From assembly GCA_013398955.1 (NCBI GenBank), contig VWPU01013544.1:56856-120855 (forward strand): 64,000 nucleotides of DNA, written 5' to 3'. Positions 49,950-62,243 of the stretch are shown piece by piece. Both the position numbers and the translations under genes were made by a program. The notes beneath the pieces are model-generated. The model saw nothing but the letters and a program-made list of their open reading frames with translations. It was not told where the DNA came from and did not search any database. This DNA comes from Callaeas wilsoni. Its lineage: Eukaryota; Chordata; Aves; Passeriformes; Callaeidae. How positions within the stretch are numbered: position 1 is the first letter of the stretch; every line of letters starts with the position of its first letter.

Positions 49950-51462
49950 GTAATAAGGCTGGTGGTGGCTCAAGAACAGTTTTTTGTGATGGGTGTGGCT
50001 CTGTTGTCTAAATCTGTGTATTTAGCACCATTTTAGGTGGCTCAGGATATCCCACCTGGCCACTGCTGCCATCCCAGAAGGCTCCAGGTTGCCCTCCCTT
50101 GACCTGCCAGCCCTGCTCAGGTGTCCCAGAGGATCTAAGATGGTGCTGCAGGCACAGACTTCTCATGAGCTTGTGCAATACCTTTCCTCTGACTGCGGGT
50201 AATTTTTGGATGTGAATTTGCTTTGCACACCAGGTGAAAGAGCACATATTAGAGTTAATAAAGTGGGGATTTGCTGTATTCTGGACCAGCACCATTGATC
50301 CATTGAAGGGTGTGGTGTATATGATACAACACTCCATGGAAGTTGTCAAATCCAGCCATTTGGGCAGTTGCCTTTGCTCCAAATGTAACCAAAAAGGGAA
50401 ACATTGGAAGTAGAATCTTGTAATGGCAGAGGGAGTGAACTGGTGGTCTTTACTTTTGTGTTTACTGTAAACATAATGCCAAAAAGTGGAGCTGGATTTA
50501 AGAACTCAGGCTGAAAAAACAACATAAATATGGAGGCAGGCAGGGGAGTAGAAGGGAACAGGGAAAGAAATTACTCAGCTCAACAGGCAGTAGCCACAGA
50601 GTGTCTGTGCAGTAACTGTTGTCTGAGGTCATTCTTTTAGGAATGTCACTATACAGGAGACTTGTCTCAATTAGGCTGAAAAGGTATTGCAGTGGATTTT
50701 TGGATATTGACTGGTGGCTTTCCCAAGCTTAGGAGCACCCTGTGGGACATCTAAAAAAACACAATGAAGATTTTTTTTTTTTCTCAAGGAAACTATCCAA
50801 ACAAGTGCTTTCCTGTTTAAAATGCCTGACTGTCAAAACAGTTTTCCTTTGGTGTTGCTGAAGGGCAAAGGTCCAGAAGAATCAGTTGCTGACAATTGCT
50901 GGTGATATACCAGTGGAGCCTGTGCTTCACATCTCTGTGTCACAAACACCTGTGTTTTAATCTCATCTCCCAGGATCAGTTGTTCAGGAAAACCTCAGCC
51001 CTGGGCTCTGTGGTTGCTGTTCACACTTGCTGTGCTGATGTGATGAGCGCCACAAGCAGGGCAAAGTGATCTGACAGCTTATCACACCTCCTCTGTTCAG
51101 TGGTGAGGAGGGAAATTGTGCCAAAGTCGAATCAGAATTTCCAGTGAGTAGTCAAAGATTTGAGATATGTAGAACTAAACGGTGAGCTGAAGTTACAAAG
51201 AATTAGAGGAAGTCTTCTTGTAAGGCTGCTTATTCAGAAGTTCAAGTGTCTTTAACCTATTTCGGTGTCTTTTTAATTTTTCTTTTTTGTGCTAAGCAAA
51301 TGCACAGGTATAATCACAAGTGGAGTATTGATTCAAAATCAGTCTTACCTGCTTCCTAAAATTGCCTCTGAAGCATTTGTACTGGCATTTCTGTAACAGA
51401 ACTGATCACAGTTTCCCTCAGTGTAAATTCCATAAAGTAGATAATTCGAGTTAATTGTTGCT

Positions 51463-51695
51463 GAGAGGTTTAGGCTGGAGATCAGGGAAAGGTTCTTCCC
51501 CCAGAGGGTGCTGGGCACTGCCCAGGCTCCCCGGGGAATGGGCACGGCCCCGAGGCTGCCAGAGCTCCAGGAGCGTTTGGACAGCGCTGCCAGGGATGCC
51601 CAGGCTGGGATTGTTGGGGGGGTCTGGGCAGGGACAGGGCTTCGGCTGGATGATCCCTGTGGGTCGTTTCTAACTCAGGATATTCTGTGATTCTG
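51463..51695 (+). repeat. CR1 LINE 3' end, plus orientation
   Basis: Same subfamily as the minus copy at 564-960: 'ggctggagatcagggaaagg', 'cagggatgcccaggctggga', ending 'gatattctgtgattctgtag'. Confidence 0.85.
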
Positions 51696-51892
51696 TAGTT
51701 TCTCCTTCTTTTTTTGCTATTTTCTATTAATGTGTGCACGCATTGAAGCACTCAGGATGATGCTCTGGCTCCCTGCACAGTCAATAGCAGGAGGGGGCTG
51801 CAGTTTCAGCTGCCAAAATTCCCCTTTGTGGAGAGGTGTCTGCATTTCCTTCAGAGGTGGCTGCACTATCCTCATAAAATGCTCCTGCATGT

Positions 51893-52192
51893 GGAGAGGG
51901 ACCCTTCATCAGGAACTGGAGTGCCAGGACACAGGGAATGGCTCCAAACTGCCAGAGAACAGGGATAGATGGGATTTTGGGAAGGAATTGTTCCCTGGGA
52001 GGGTGGGCAGGCCCTGGCACAGGGTGCCCAGAGCAGCTGTGGCTGCCCCTGGATCCCTGGCAGTGCCCAAGGCCAGGTTGGACATTGGGGCTTGGAGCAG
52101 CCTGGGACAGTGGGAGGTGTCCCTGCCATGGCAGGGGTGGCACTGGATGGGCTTTAAGGTCCCTCCCAACCCAAACCATTCTGTGATTCTTG
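51893..52192 (+). repeat. CR1 LINE 3' end, plus orientation
   Basis: From 'agtgccaggacacagggaat' to 'aaccattctgtgattcttgc'. A well-preserved member of the abundant subfamily, with little visible decay. Confidence 0.9.
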
Positions 52193-52443
52193 CTGTGTCT
52201 GCTGGTTTTAAAAAAAAACATAATGGGAAGCAATGTAACTCTTCCTATATTAAATTAAAAATAACAGCAGCACTGGAAGCGGGGGTTTGTTAATTAATCT
52301 TGAATTTTTTTACAGCCTTCCTTGTTGAAACATCAGTGCGGAGTTCCTAAGTGGAGACAACAAGGAAAATTCATACTTTGCTACAGTTCCTAAGACATGA
52401 CTTGTTAAAAAAGAAAAAAAATAAAAATTACTTACGAGCTACC

Positions 52444-52458
52444 AAAAAAAAAAAAAAA
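52444..52458. repeat. Poly(A) tract, 15 A
   Basis: Fifteen consecutive A in an A-rich segment. Confidence 0.85.
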
Positions 52459-54881
52459 TAGCAGAACAACAAAAAATATTGCATGGTGATACTATACATA
52501 AAAATAATTTTTAAAAATTATTGTAATTAGAAAACACTGATTATTTCATCACAGAAGTTTTATTTTATAGGTCCTAACTCATTCCTGAAAAAATAGATCT
52601 TAATACTATGCTTTTAATGGAGAACTAACACTGCCAAGCAACAAAAACAGATCTGTTGTGGTATTTCTAAACCTCACATACATGTGTGTATGTAATATGT
52701 AGTGTTATTACACTCTGGGAATTGGAATGTGATATTCCTGCCAGTTTTAGGGGAAAAAAGTGTATATCAGATTGTGCTACCCTGCCTTTCTGTAGGTTAC
52801 TTTGCATTTTCTTTTCTGCAGAAGCCTTCCCCGCCCTCCTCTTTTGCAGTCCATAAACTTACTTCCTTAAATGATACTATTAAATGATAATATTTCCTCA
52901 GTTCTTAAAAAGCTTTGCATGTTAAATATTAACACGAGCAGTGCGCTTGGAGCTGCGTTTCATTTTTAATAAAATTGTACCTGCTCTGTTCAGGCCGATT
53001 TTAAAACCTGAGTCATCTCGGAGCAGTCTAAAATACAACCCCACATTGCAGAGCCGTGCAAGTGCTGCCTCAAGGATCTCCAGGGCATCTCTGTGATTGC
53101 CTTCCCTCCTGGGCAGCTGGACCTGAATAATTCAGGATGCAAAGCAGGGAATGAGATCCCACAAAGTGGTGGCCAGGGAGAAGTTAACATTGCCATTTTT
53201 TGCTGGCCAGCTCTCCTTTCTCCCTGTGTCGTTGCTTCCTGGCCATATATTCTGTCCTTTGGAAGAGGGTATAAAATTTTAGGAGCATATTGAACCCCTC
53301 AGACATCCCTAATTAAGCACCCACTCAAAGAAGGAATGTGCCCCCTCTGCTAGGACTTTCTCCAGATATGCTTTGGCTGTAATTGCCCTACATTAAATTT
53401 CAAAACATAAGGGTCTCAGAGCTGGCATTCCTGTGAATACCAAAGAAATGCCATTAGAGTGACATTAAAGGGTTATTTTCAGAGTGCTGCACAGGGATTA
53501 GCTACTCACTTTTCTTTAACAATAACAGTATTTTTCAAACTAAACCTCACTGCCCAGCACCACAAAATACAGCCCGAGGGCTTACCTTAAATTAGATAAA
53601 GCAAGAAAAGTTTAAATTAAAGCTGTCATTTACCTGGCTGTTGTTGCATATATAATGCAGGTTGTCACAGGTGCTAGCAAACTGAGTTTTTTTAAGTACA
53701 TTATGCTGGTGCAGCCATTCTGTTTCTTCCAGGTTCATAAATCTGATGAGACCTTTTGTGCCACCCTACAGTCAGTCATTCACCTGAATGTAATAATCCT
53801 GTTTCCTGCTATTTATTGCTCCTGGGTCAGGCCAAAAGATTCACCCCGTAATATAAATCTGGAGGTTGCATGTGCCACACTGTCACTTTGCTGTTTATTG
53901 TTCTTTATTTATTTTATCAAATCAGGCATGAGCAATTCTACCACAATGAGTGCAATTCATGTCATGCATTTAGGGAGAAATTCGCTGCATGGAAATGCTC
54001 TCATGAGGCCCTGGGTACTGCTTAAACAACATTTAAATCCATGGATTTCCCAGCGATCTTGGGATACACTCGCCCATGGGGCTCTGCCGTGCCCATGGGT
54101 GGGACTATACAAAGGTAACTTGGAATAATGACGTTTACTGTAGGTAATCCATCTTTTTCAGGCAGGCTGAAGTGGAACACAGAGTCTTATTCAGGCCACA
54201 GATAAATTTCTCTTGCCATGAGCAGCGTGATGATTTCATTGTAGAAGTATTTTGAAAGTTAACTGCAGTGAAAGCACAGCAGAAGCTTTCCAACATCAGC
54301 TTGGCTGATAGAGAAGTTTTAAAGAAATGCCAGAAATAATTAGTTGTCTTTAGGATTTAATCATGTGCAAAATGTTGATTTAAGTGCTACCAGTTGTTGC
54401 TTGAAAACCATTTGAGAATGAAATGATCACTTAATACATCTTTTGTGCTGGCTCTTTTGGGAAATACCATTTTTCTTTGCATGTAACTGCCTGAATTTTC
54501 ATCAAAGAGCCTCTGTACTCACTGGGTTCAGTACGTCTGACACACAGGAGGACTTTTCAGAGTCCAGGGTGAACTTGAGGTTTTTCCCGGTGTTTTTTTT
54601 CTTTTCCCCTTGATGTAAAGTCTCCTAAGGAGTAGATTTTTTGTGCTATACGAGCCAGCAGATTGGAATGGGGAGCACTTGAGGTACCTTGCCACGGTCG
54701 AGATGTGTGACAGCTGCTGTGGCCAGGCACTGGGCAGGGAGAATTCATCCATGTGGAGCTCTGTAATGCAGCAGATCCACTCTGCTCCCAGGATCCAGGC
54801 TGGCAGGCTTTAAGCTGTAGGAGACCCTTCTGCATCATGATGTGGTACTGGTGGATCTAATTACAGCAGTTAAGCAGCTCC

Positions 54882-55215
54882 ACAGAATCACAGAATCACA
54901 GAATTACTGAACCATGGAATTGTTGGGGTTGGAAGGCACCTCTGGAGATCATCCCTGTTGCCAAGGCAGGGTCACCTGGAACAGGTGACACAACACATCC
55001 GGGTGGGTTTGGAATGTCTCCGGAGAGGGAGGCTCCTTGTTCTCCCTGGGCAGCTGTTCCAGGGCTCTGCCACCCTCAAAGTAAAGAAATTCTTGCCCCT
55101 GTTGAGGTGGAGCTTCTTGTGGTTCAGTTTATGGCCATCGCTCCCCATCCTGTCACTGAAAATTCTGGCCCCATCCTCTTGACCCTCACCTCATGAGCGT
55201 CCAGCGTGTGGAGGG
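54882..55215 (-). repeat. CR1 LINE 3' end, minus orientation (other subfamily)
   Basis: Starts with three tandem copies of the CR1 terminal repeat ('cagaatcacagaatcacaga'), followed by 'tggggttggaaggcacctct' and the block around 'aatgtctccggagagggagg'. The 5' limit is uncertain. Confidence 0.85.
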
Positions 55216-57719
55216 ACAGGGCTGATGTGCATCCACCGCCCTGACATCACTTGTTCCCCCAAGGCACGGCTTTTTCCAGCCCTGGAGCACAGCCCCGTGG
55301 CGGGGGCATGGTGCCACGTCCCTTCCACATCTGGTGGCACACCACCGGCATCCAGCCCCGGGATTCCTGGGAAACCTCAGCTCAGACTAAACAACAAGCC
55401 TGGCCCAAACCCCCCAGCAGGCCATGGAATTCTGTCTCCAGCAGGGTGAGCCCCTACAGCAACCCAGAGCTGAGCTGGGAGATGTGTCCTAACAGAATGA
55501 TTTTCCTCATTGGAGCTGCCTGTGTAAAGTATTCTTAATTTTGGGTAAAAAGACGTTGGTTATCTCAGACTGATAACCCTTTTTCCCAGTGACTGGGTGG
55601 TTGGTGGAGTGGCTGCCTACCAAGCTGGGAAAGTGGCAAAGTCAGGATGTGGGACTGCTTCAAGAAGCTCCTCTTTGCTCTGAAAATCCACCAGCTTAAC
55701 ACCAGCACTTGCGTGTGTGTGTGGGCATGGTTTGGCTCTGTTCTTGAGGCAGACATGTTGCCAAGGAGAAAAACAAACTCAGCTCACTAATACTACAACT
55801 ATTTTATTTTTTTGGAAGCTTTTTGGGAGGTGTTGGTCTGGCAGGTGCTAAATAAGAAGCTTTCCACTGTGGGATAATGGGCTCATTCATAATTATCATG
55901 GCTACATTTGGGATTGACCGCTGAATTTCCAGCAACCAAAGGCTTTCTTATGGGCAGTGAAATATAAAAATGGTCTTCAAATAATGACATAGGACCCCAC
56001 AAGAGTTGTGATCGCTGTCATTATTTCAGACTATTGCCATCATTGCTTTTTTATTTCCTGTACAGGATTTAGTGTGTCCACAGCACACAGAGCTGGTGCT
56101 GAGTTTTCTCCTCTGCCCTATCATTAGTGGGTGTTTCATTTTGTTCAGGGCAGCATCAGTGGGGGTGTTCAGTATTCAAAGTTCGGGAATAGCTTTTTAA
56201 GACAAAACAGAAGGTAAGGAAAAGTGGCTAATCTTGGGCTTTAGCATTTTGCACCCTCACAGCCCTGTAGTGCTAATCATGAAAATCAGCAGACATTCCA
56301 GAGACATGGGGGATTATGGTTTCCATACAAGATGTCACTTCTGTTTATGCCTGCCATGCTCTATTTTCCTTACTTTCTATATGATCCCTCCCCACAAAAG
56401 AAGGCACGTGTGGTTTGGGAAGGGCCTCGTCTCTTGATATTTCATATTTTACGAAACCACAAATACAACAGCCTTACAAGCTCTTGAAATGAAATACAAT
56501 TTGAGAAATGTAATCCATTACCATCATAATAGAATTTCTATTAAAATAATAAAAGAAAAACAAGAGAAAATAGGTCCTGAAAGTTATAGGCCAACTGGGA
56601 AGTCATTGTGGCTTTGGCCTAGCTATCACCATGTCAAACCCCCGCCTTGTCCCAGGCAGCAGTCTAATTGTAAATTATGTATATACAGAACATCATTTCT
56701 TAGCTTTGGCTTTTCGTGACCCCCTTCCCTGCTTTCCCTTTCTTCACTCCAACCTGACACGTAAGAAATATTGAAGTGTTTGCGCTAATGGAGAAATGAC
56801 AACGTGCAGTCAAACTTAAACCAGCTGTTTCCCCACACTGTGAGCACAAAGAGCCAGGCTGGGAATATTTATAGCTTGACTGGCCTCTAGTGAGCCAGAC
56901 GCTGACTGCCTGCCTTTGCCACCATGGCCTTGAGGCTGGAAGCAGTTGTGGCTTGCAGGATAGCTGGGGAAAGCTAAGGAGAAGAAAATAAAAAGAAAAC
57001 GAAAAGATTGAATTGGCCAAAGGTACTCTTTGATTGGAGATGAATGGTTGCTGTGTGTGTACAGCTCAATAAAAAAGCACCTTCTGTTGTGTTTACTGAA
57101 AGCCAACAGCTCTGTGTGTGCTGAGAGAAAGGAGCCAGAGGTGCCTCCAGGTGACATCTCTGAGTGACCCCGGCCCCGTGTAACCCTGAGCACCCACCGA
57201 GCCCAGGGCACCCTGCACAGAGGTGTTTGCCCCTGCTTTTGGTGCTCTCTTGGCAGGAGGATGCCCATTCCCAGCCTTTCCATGGCCTGCCAAGCCCTAC
57301 ATGGAGCAGAGCAGTGCCATTACTGAGTAGCCCAGGGGGCACTGCACTTTTCTTTCTTATTTTCTTTTGTCTTCTTAGGACTGCTTTTGACACCTCATAG
57401 CGAAGATTAGCAGGCTGTCACTGTGGCTTCAGCACCAGTTTAAGCAGCTTTAGCCAGTGGGGTGTATCTGAGGGACTTCCCTGCCTTCCACAGACCTGGC
57501 AGCTTGTTCCCACCCTGGCCATGCCTTTTCCAGTTGCTCATTCACCCACCCATTTATTTACTTCTTGGTGTACATCTCCCCAGCCCAGTTCACTGAGCAC
57601 TTGGGCAAGAGTTGGGAGCACCCTGGGAATATTTCGAGCAGTGTGAGTTTTCTGGCATTTTCATGCCTCTGTTGTGCTGGAGTTCTCTGTGGGAAATTTT
57701 GCTCTCATGAGAAGTCTTG

Positions 57720-58185
57720 GAAGGGAGTCCAGAGGAGGCACCAGGATGAGCAGAGGGATGGGGCAGCTCTGCTGGGAGGAAAGGCTGGGAGAGCTGGGAT
57801 TGTTCAGCCTGGAGAGGAGAAGCTTTGGGGTGACCTCATTGTGGCCTTGCAGGGCCTGAAGGAGCCCACAGGAAACATGGAGAGAGACAATTTCCAAGGA
57901 ATGGAGGGACAGGACACAGGGAATGGCTTCAAACAGACAGAGTAGGCTTAGATGGGATATTGGGAAGGAATTGTTCCCTGGGAGGGTGGGGAGGTGCTGG
58001 GATGGAATTCCCAGATTTGCTGTGGCTGCCCCTGGATCCCTAGCAGTGCCCAAGGCCAGGTTGGACATTGGGGCTTGGAGCAGCCTGGGACAGTGGGAGG
58101 TGTCCCTGCCCATGGCAGGGGTGGCTCTGGATGGGCTTTAAGATCCCTTCCAACCCAACCCATTCTGGGATTCTGTGATTGTCTG
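57720..58185 (+). repeat. CR1 LINE 3' end, plus orientation, about 465 bp
   Basis: Begins in the more 5' CR1 part ('gggagtccagaggaggcacc', 'cagcctggagaggagaagct') and ends 'ccattctgggattctgtgat'. Confidence 0.9.
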
Positions 58186-60734
58186 ACAAGTGCTGAGGCC
58201 TCTGTAATCAGCCCTGGAAGTGCTTTTCAGAGTCTCAGCACAGGCTCCTTCTCACCAGGAAAGATCTGGCTGTCCCCACTGTACTTCAAAGTAATAAATC
58301 TCAGGGAAGTTTCAGGTTTTTTCTTCATGGGCCGCTTTTTCAGTGACAAACACTTTGGGGAGGAAGCACTGACCAAATTCACTACAACTTGAGCAGCTGC
58401 AGTGCATGAGGATGAGGCTGAGCAAGATTTGCAATGCCCTCAGTATGAGCTGACCTTGTAGCAGCCTCTATAATCCAAGCTGTGCTTATTAAATAAACTT
58501 GTGAAGACATATAGGTACTCGGAGAATACATTTTTTCTCATTTAATTCCCTCTGAAAATCAGAAATATTAAAGAAGGAGTTTATACTACGGGAATGACAC
58601 AAGTAGGATTTTGCTGGTTCCTAATCTGAATTTCTCTGACACCTTGCACTTCGGAACAACACAGGTGTTTTATGTCACCTGGGGAAAATAGTAGCATAGT
58701 GAAAAGGAAAAAATGTGTTTCATACATTTATTTATGAACTTACATCTGCTTTCATCAGAGTCAATGGCTGGCAAAACTCCAGTCACTCCAGTCAGCGTCA
58801 GTAGGAGTCGGTGATAAATTTAACCATCAAATCAGCTCAATTTTAAGTAACCTGGCATAAAGGTGAGGCTTTCAGGTCCAAGGAGAAAATACTTTGTCAA
58901 CAGACATTTGTCAGCTCAAGACCGGACAAAGCGTTCTTGGGTACCATGATTGTGTGTAGTCTTACCTCTTTTTAATTTTTTAACTTTTTTTTTTGGTGTG
59001 AATTCCAGGTGTAACACAGTATATTTACAAAGGGCAAAAATAACAGGCAGCCGTGAAGAAAAACATCTCTGGTTTCATTTCAGACCTGGAGCTGGGGATG
59101 AATCACTGCAGAGCTGCACCCTTCACTCTGGGCACACTTTCCAAAAGCTGCTTTTCCACCCTGCTCCCCCGGTGGTTCAGAAATAAAGCAGACTCACAGA
59201 AAGTCCTAAAAAAAAACTCCCTTTGTAGACAATCACTCTCTTGTTGTTCTGGACGCTTAGAAACACCATTTTCTAGCGTCTGCTTGCATTTTCAGTTTTG
59301 CTTTCTGTACTGTAGAAGTTCGTTCCAGGCAGTTGAGTTAAGCCCTGGCTCAGTGGTTTGGGGCACACACTCAATTTGAAGTACCAGAGTAGTCCTGTTA
59401 AATCCCACAGAGCTGATTCCATGCCTGAAATTAAGCGTGGTCTTAGGGGATTTGATGGATGGGGGATTTGCTTGTCCACCCAGTGAGTGAAAGGGACAAA
59501 ACTCTTGACCATCTGCTTCTGGATTTTAATGAAAAGTTATGACTTATTTATGATCTTCTTCCCCACCCCTGTCTGTTTATATTCAGATCAGAAAACCATC
59601 TCAGAAGCCCTGTCAGATTGCCAGAAGCTGTGTGCTACTGGATCTTTCACATCGTTTACTGCTCAGTGTTTACAAGATTGTTTTTGATGCACCATTGCCT
59701 GTAGAAGTGCTGTAGGCTGCTGCTGATGGGATATTTCACTTTGGAGTCCCTCTATCCCAAGTTTCTTACCCAAGAAAAAAAAATCCCAAAATTAAATAAC
59801 TGTTTCTGTTAAACTAAAGGATGTTGCTACCTCTCTGTTTCCTAAAAATTCAGTGAATGGGCCGAAAAGTTCTTTGTAACAGAACTGTTTTGGGGAGTCA
59901 TGGTCCACATCTGCACAGTTACAAGAGCAGGTGGTGGAGGATGTTTCCAAATACCCATAATTTAAAGTGCAGACCCACTCATGCATTTCTGCCATTTGTA
60001 TTTGTGAAAGGGAAGCAAAAAAAGCCAACATTTCTTCACGAGGAATCATCACAAGGCTCTTCTTCAGCGTTCATGTCTGAAAGAAAAGGCAGCTTTGTTT
60101 TGCTCTGCTCTGTTTGGACAGAAATAGGCTGCATCCCAGGGTTATACTTAGTGGTGTGTGGTAGGAGAGCAAAACTAAACCTGAGAAAATACTGCCCAAG
60201 TGCTCTGGTTGTGAGAGGAAGGGCTGAATTCACCAGCACGCAGTGGCAGGTGCTGACTGTGTTTTCCCTTGTGGTTGTTTTTCAGTCCTGTGGCTGACAG
60301 AGCAGTTGCAGGGCTTTTGCACAGGGCAGATTTCATACGTGATGTGTTTAGAGGCATCCTGGAAAAAGCGTGTGGAGCCAACATTTTCCAGGCAACATTC
60401 AAGGCCCTCTTCCTTCTCCTAAAGAAGATGTTGTCACCCATTGAATGATGTCTGTGATATATTTTATTTTTAAACTGAAAGTCATCAGCAGTTGATTTTT
60501 TTCTTTAATATCTACCTTAACACAGAATGGTAAAATTAGTAGGAACACTGCATGGAAAAAATAATGCTATACTTAAAATTTTCTTTTAGTACTTAAGATG
60601 TACACTATTTTTTCAGTAAAGAACTTTCCAAGTACTGGTTCTTTTTTTCAAATACTCATGTGAGAATTATAACTGGATTAGTTCCTGAGCCCTGGTAGTG
60701 CTGAGCAGTCAACACAACTGAGTCCCAGGGTCTA

Positions 60735-61070
60735 AAAGGGGCTCCAAGAGAGATGGAGAAGGACTTTGGACAAAGGTCTGGAATGACAGGACAAGGGGGA
60801 AGGGCCTTAAACTGAAGGAGGGCAGAGTTAGATGGGATATTGGGAAGGAATTGTTCCCTGGGCGGGTGGGCAGGCCCTGGCACAGGGTGCCCAGAGCAGC
60901 TGTGGCTGCCCCTGGATCCCTGGCAGTGCCCAAGGCCAGGCTGGACATTGGGGCTTGGAGCAGCCTGGGACAGTGGGAGGCGTCCCTGCCATGGCAGAGG
61001 TGGCACTGGAGGAGCTTTAAGGTCCCTCCCAACCCAATCCATTCTGGGATTCCATGAATCTATGACTTGC
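60735..61070 (+). repeat. CR1 LINE 3' end, plus orientation
   Basis: From 'aaaaggggctccaagagaga' to 'attctgggattccatgaatc'. Abundant subfamily. Confidence 0.9.
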
Positions 61071-62091
61071 CTCTTGTTTAGTGAGACCACAGCACAATTT
61101 CAGGAGTTAAATGGCAGGACTAAAAGAAAGCTTGTTAGTAATGAGGTATTGCTAAAGAAACCAAACCCCAACTAACACCCTCCTTCCCTTGCCAAACAAC
61201 CTCTTTACATTTAAAGGTATTCCCCATGGCTGAGTTCTTTATTTTGATTTTTGTAACAATTTTTCTCCCTCTGATGAAACACGTTGTAGACATTAAATTA
61301 AGGGACAAATATGTCTGTGTCTGCCAGAAAGAAAACTGTGATGCAATTAAAATGCCATTAGGGAACCCCCTGTGGGATGTTAAACCTAAAGACTCTATTC
61401 AGAAAGCAAAGCCAAAATTAAAGAGGTGTCTGGTTGCAGATCCTCTGCAGATTTCCCTGTCTTGACTACAGTACCATGGAGACTGAGCGAGTCAGGAGCT
61501 GAAAGGTTTTTCCAGTCATGCGTGTGGTATTTTGAATCGTGGCTTTGGCAAATGTTCTTTTATTTTTTTGCGAGCCGTACGAGAAATGTGAATACATTGC
61601 ATGACATGAAGTGCAACTGAGTGTGGAACAACGATGGCAGTAGAGGTGGGCAGCTCTCCAGGCCTTGGACTGCTTGGACAACGGCAACTAAGAATAGTTT
61701 TCCCCCTGAAAATATGCATTAAGTGCATTCCTGTGTTGCTCAGTTGTCTGTGAGATGTTTGGAGAGGGGAATGCAGCTCCTTGCAGCCACCAGGCTGAAC
61801 AAGCTCATGACCAAGCCTCCATTCTGTGTCTGGAATTAAATTCTTAGTATTTCTAATTTCTGGAGAGATATGAGAGCCTGATCCTTTGATAATAAAAATT
61901 GATATATGGTCCATTGAACCTGGTTGGTGTTTTTAGACAACTGAAGGAATCAGCAGAGTCACTGGGTGGGGGGTGCTGAGTTTTCCAGGTGCTCGACTCC
62001 CAGTTTTTCATTTCATTCCAGGTGATTCTCTGCTGGTGATATTAATAAGGGCTGGAATAATAATGGAAGCACACCTTTCTTGTCTGCCTAG

Positions 62092-62243
62092 GAATTCTCC
62101 AGATGACTGCAGCGTGGCAAAAGGAGGGAAGATGGTCAGCAGCTCAGATAGTGTCGGGATGAACTATGGGAACTACATGGAAGAGAAGCACGTTCCACCC
62201 CCAAACATGACGACCAATGAACGAAGAGTCATTGTGCCAGCAG
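62092..62243 (+). CDS. ERG: ERG internal coding exon, 152 nt
   Basis: The acceptor is TTGTCTGCCTAG, and the donor GTTAGA begins at 62244. The first base completes the Arg codon begun in the previous exon. The exon then reads [12 protein letters not shown] and ends Glu-Arg-Arg-Val-Ile-Val-Pro-Ala plus one base. It encodes residues 80-129 of the MASTIK isoform, the linker that leads into the Pointed (SAM-like) domain, which begins with the next, unseen exon. The length of 152 nt is that of the matching human exon. The Asp-Asp-Cys and Ser-Ser-Ser-Asp variants (Asp-Glu-Cys and Gly-Ser-Pro-Asp in human, from memory) fit a bird sequence. Confidence 0.98.

Larger units (their letters stand above)
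49950..62091 (+). other. ERG: ERG intron, 12.1 kb
   Basis: Begins GTAATA and ends TTGTCTGCCTAG. It holds five CR1 copies (two at 51.5-52.2 kb, one each at 54.9, 57.7 and 60.7 kb) and AT-rich unique sequence. The 53.3-54.4 kb stretch is free of recognisable repeats and is a candidate for conserved non-coding sequence. A 157-codon frame at 53655-54128 has no recognisable domain and is treated as chance. Confidence 0.9.

Noticed and set aside
53655..54128. 157-codon plus-strand open frame with hydrophobic stretches
   Set aside because: The hydrophobic look comes from T-rich DNA. No domain and no exon signals.
32573..61057. A recurring protein motif (WHRVPRAAVAAPGSLAVPKA and its frame-shifted partners) in many open frames, looking like a repeated protein family
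   Set aside because: All occurrences coincide with CR1 LINE 3' ends. The frames are translations of GC-rich, untranslated CR1 sequence and appear on both strands of the same copies.
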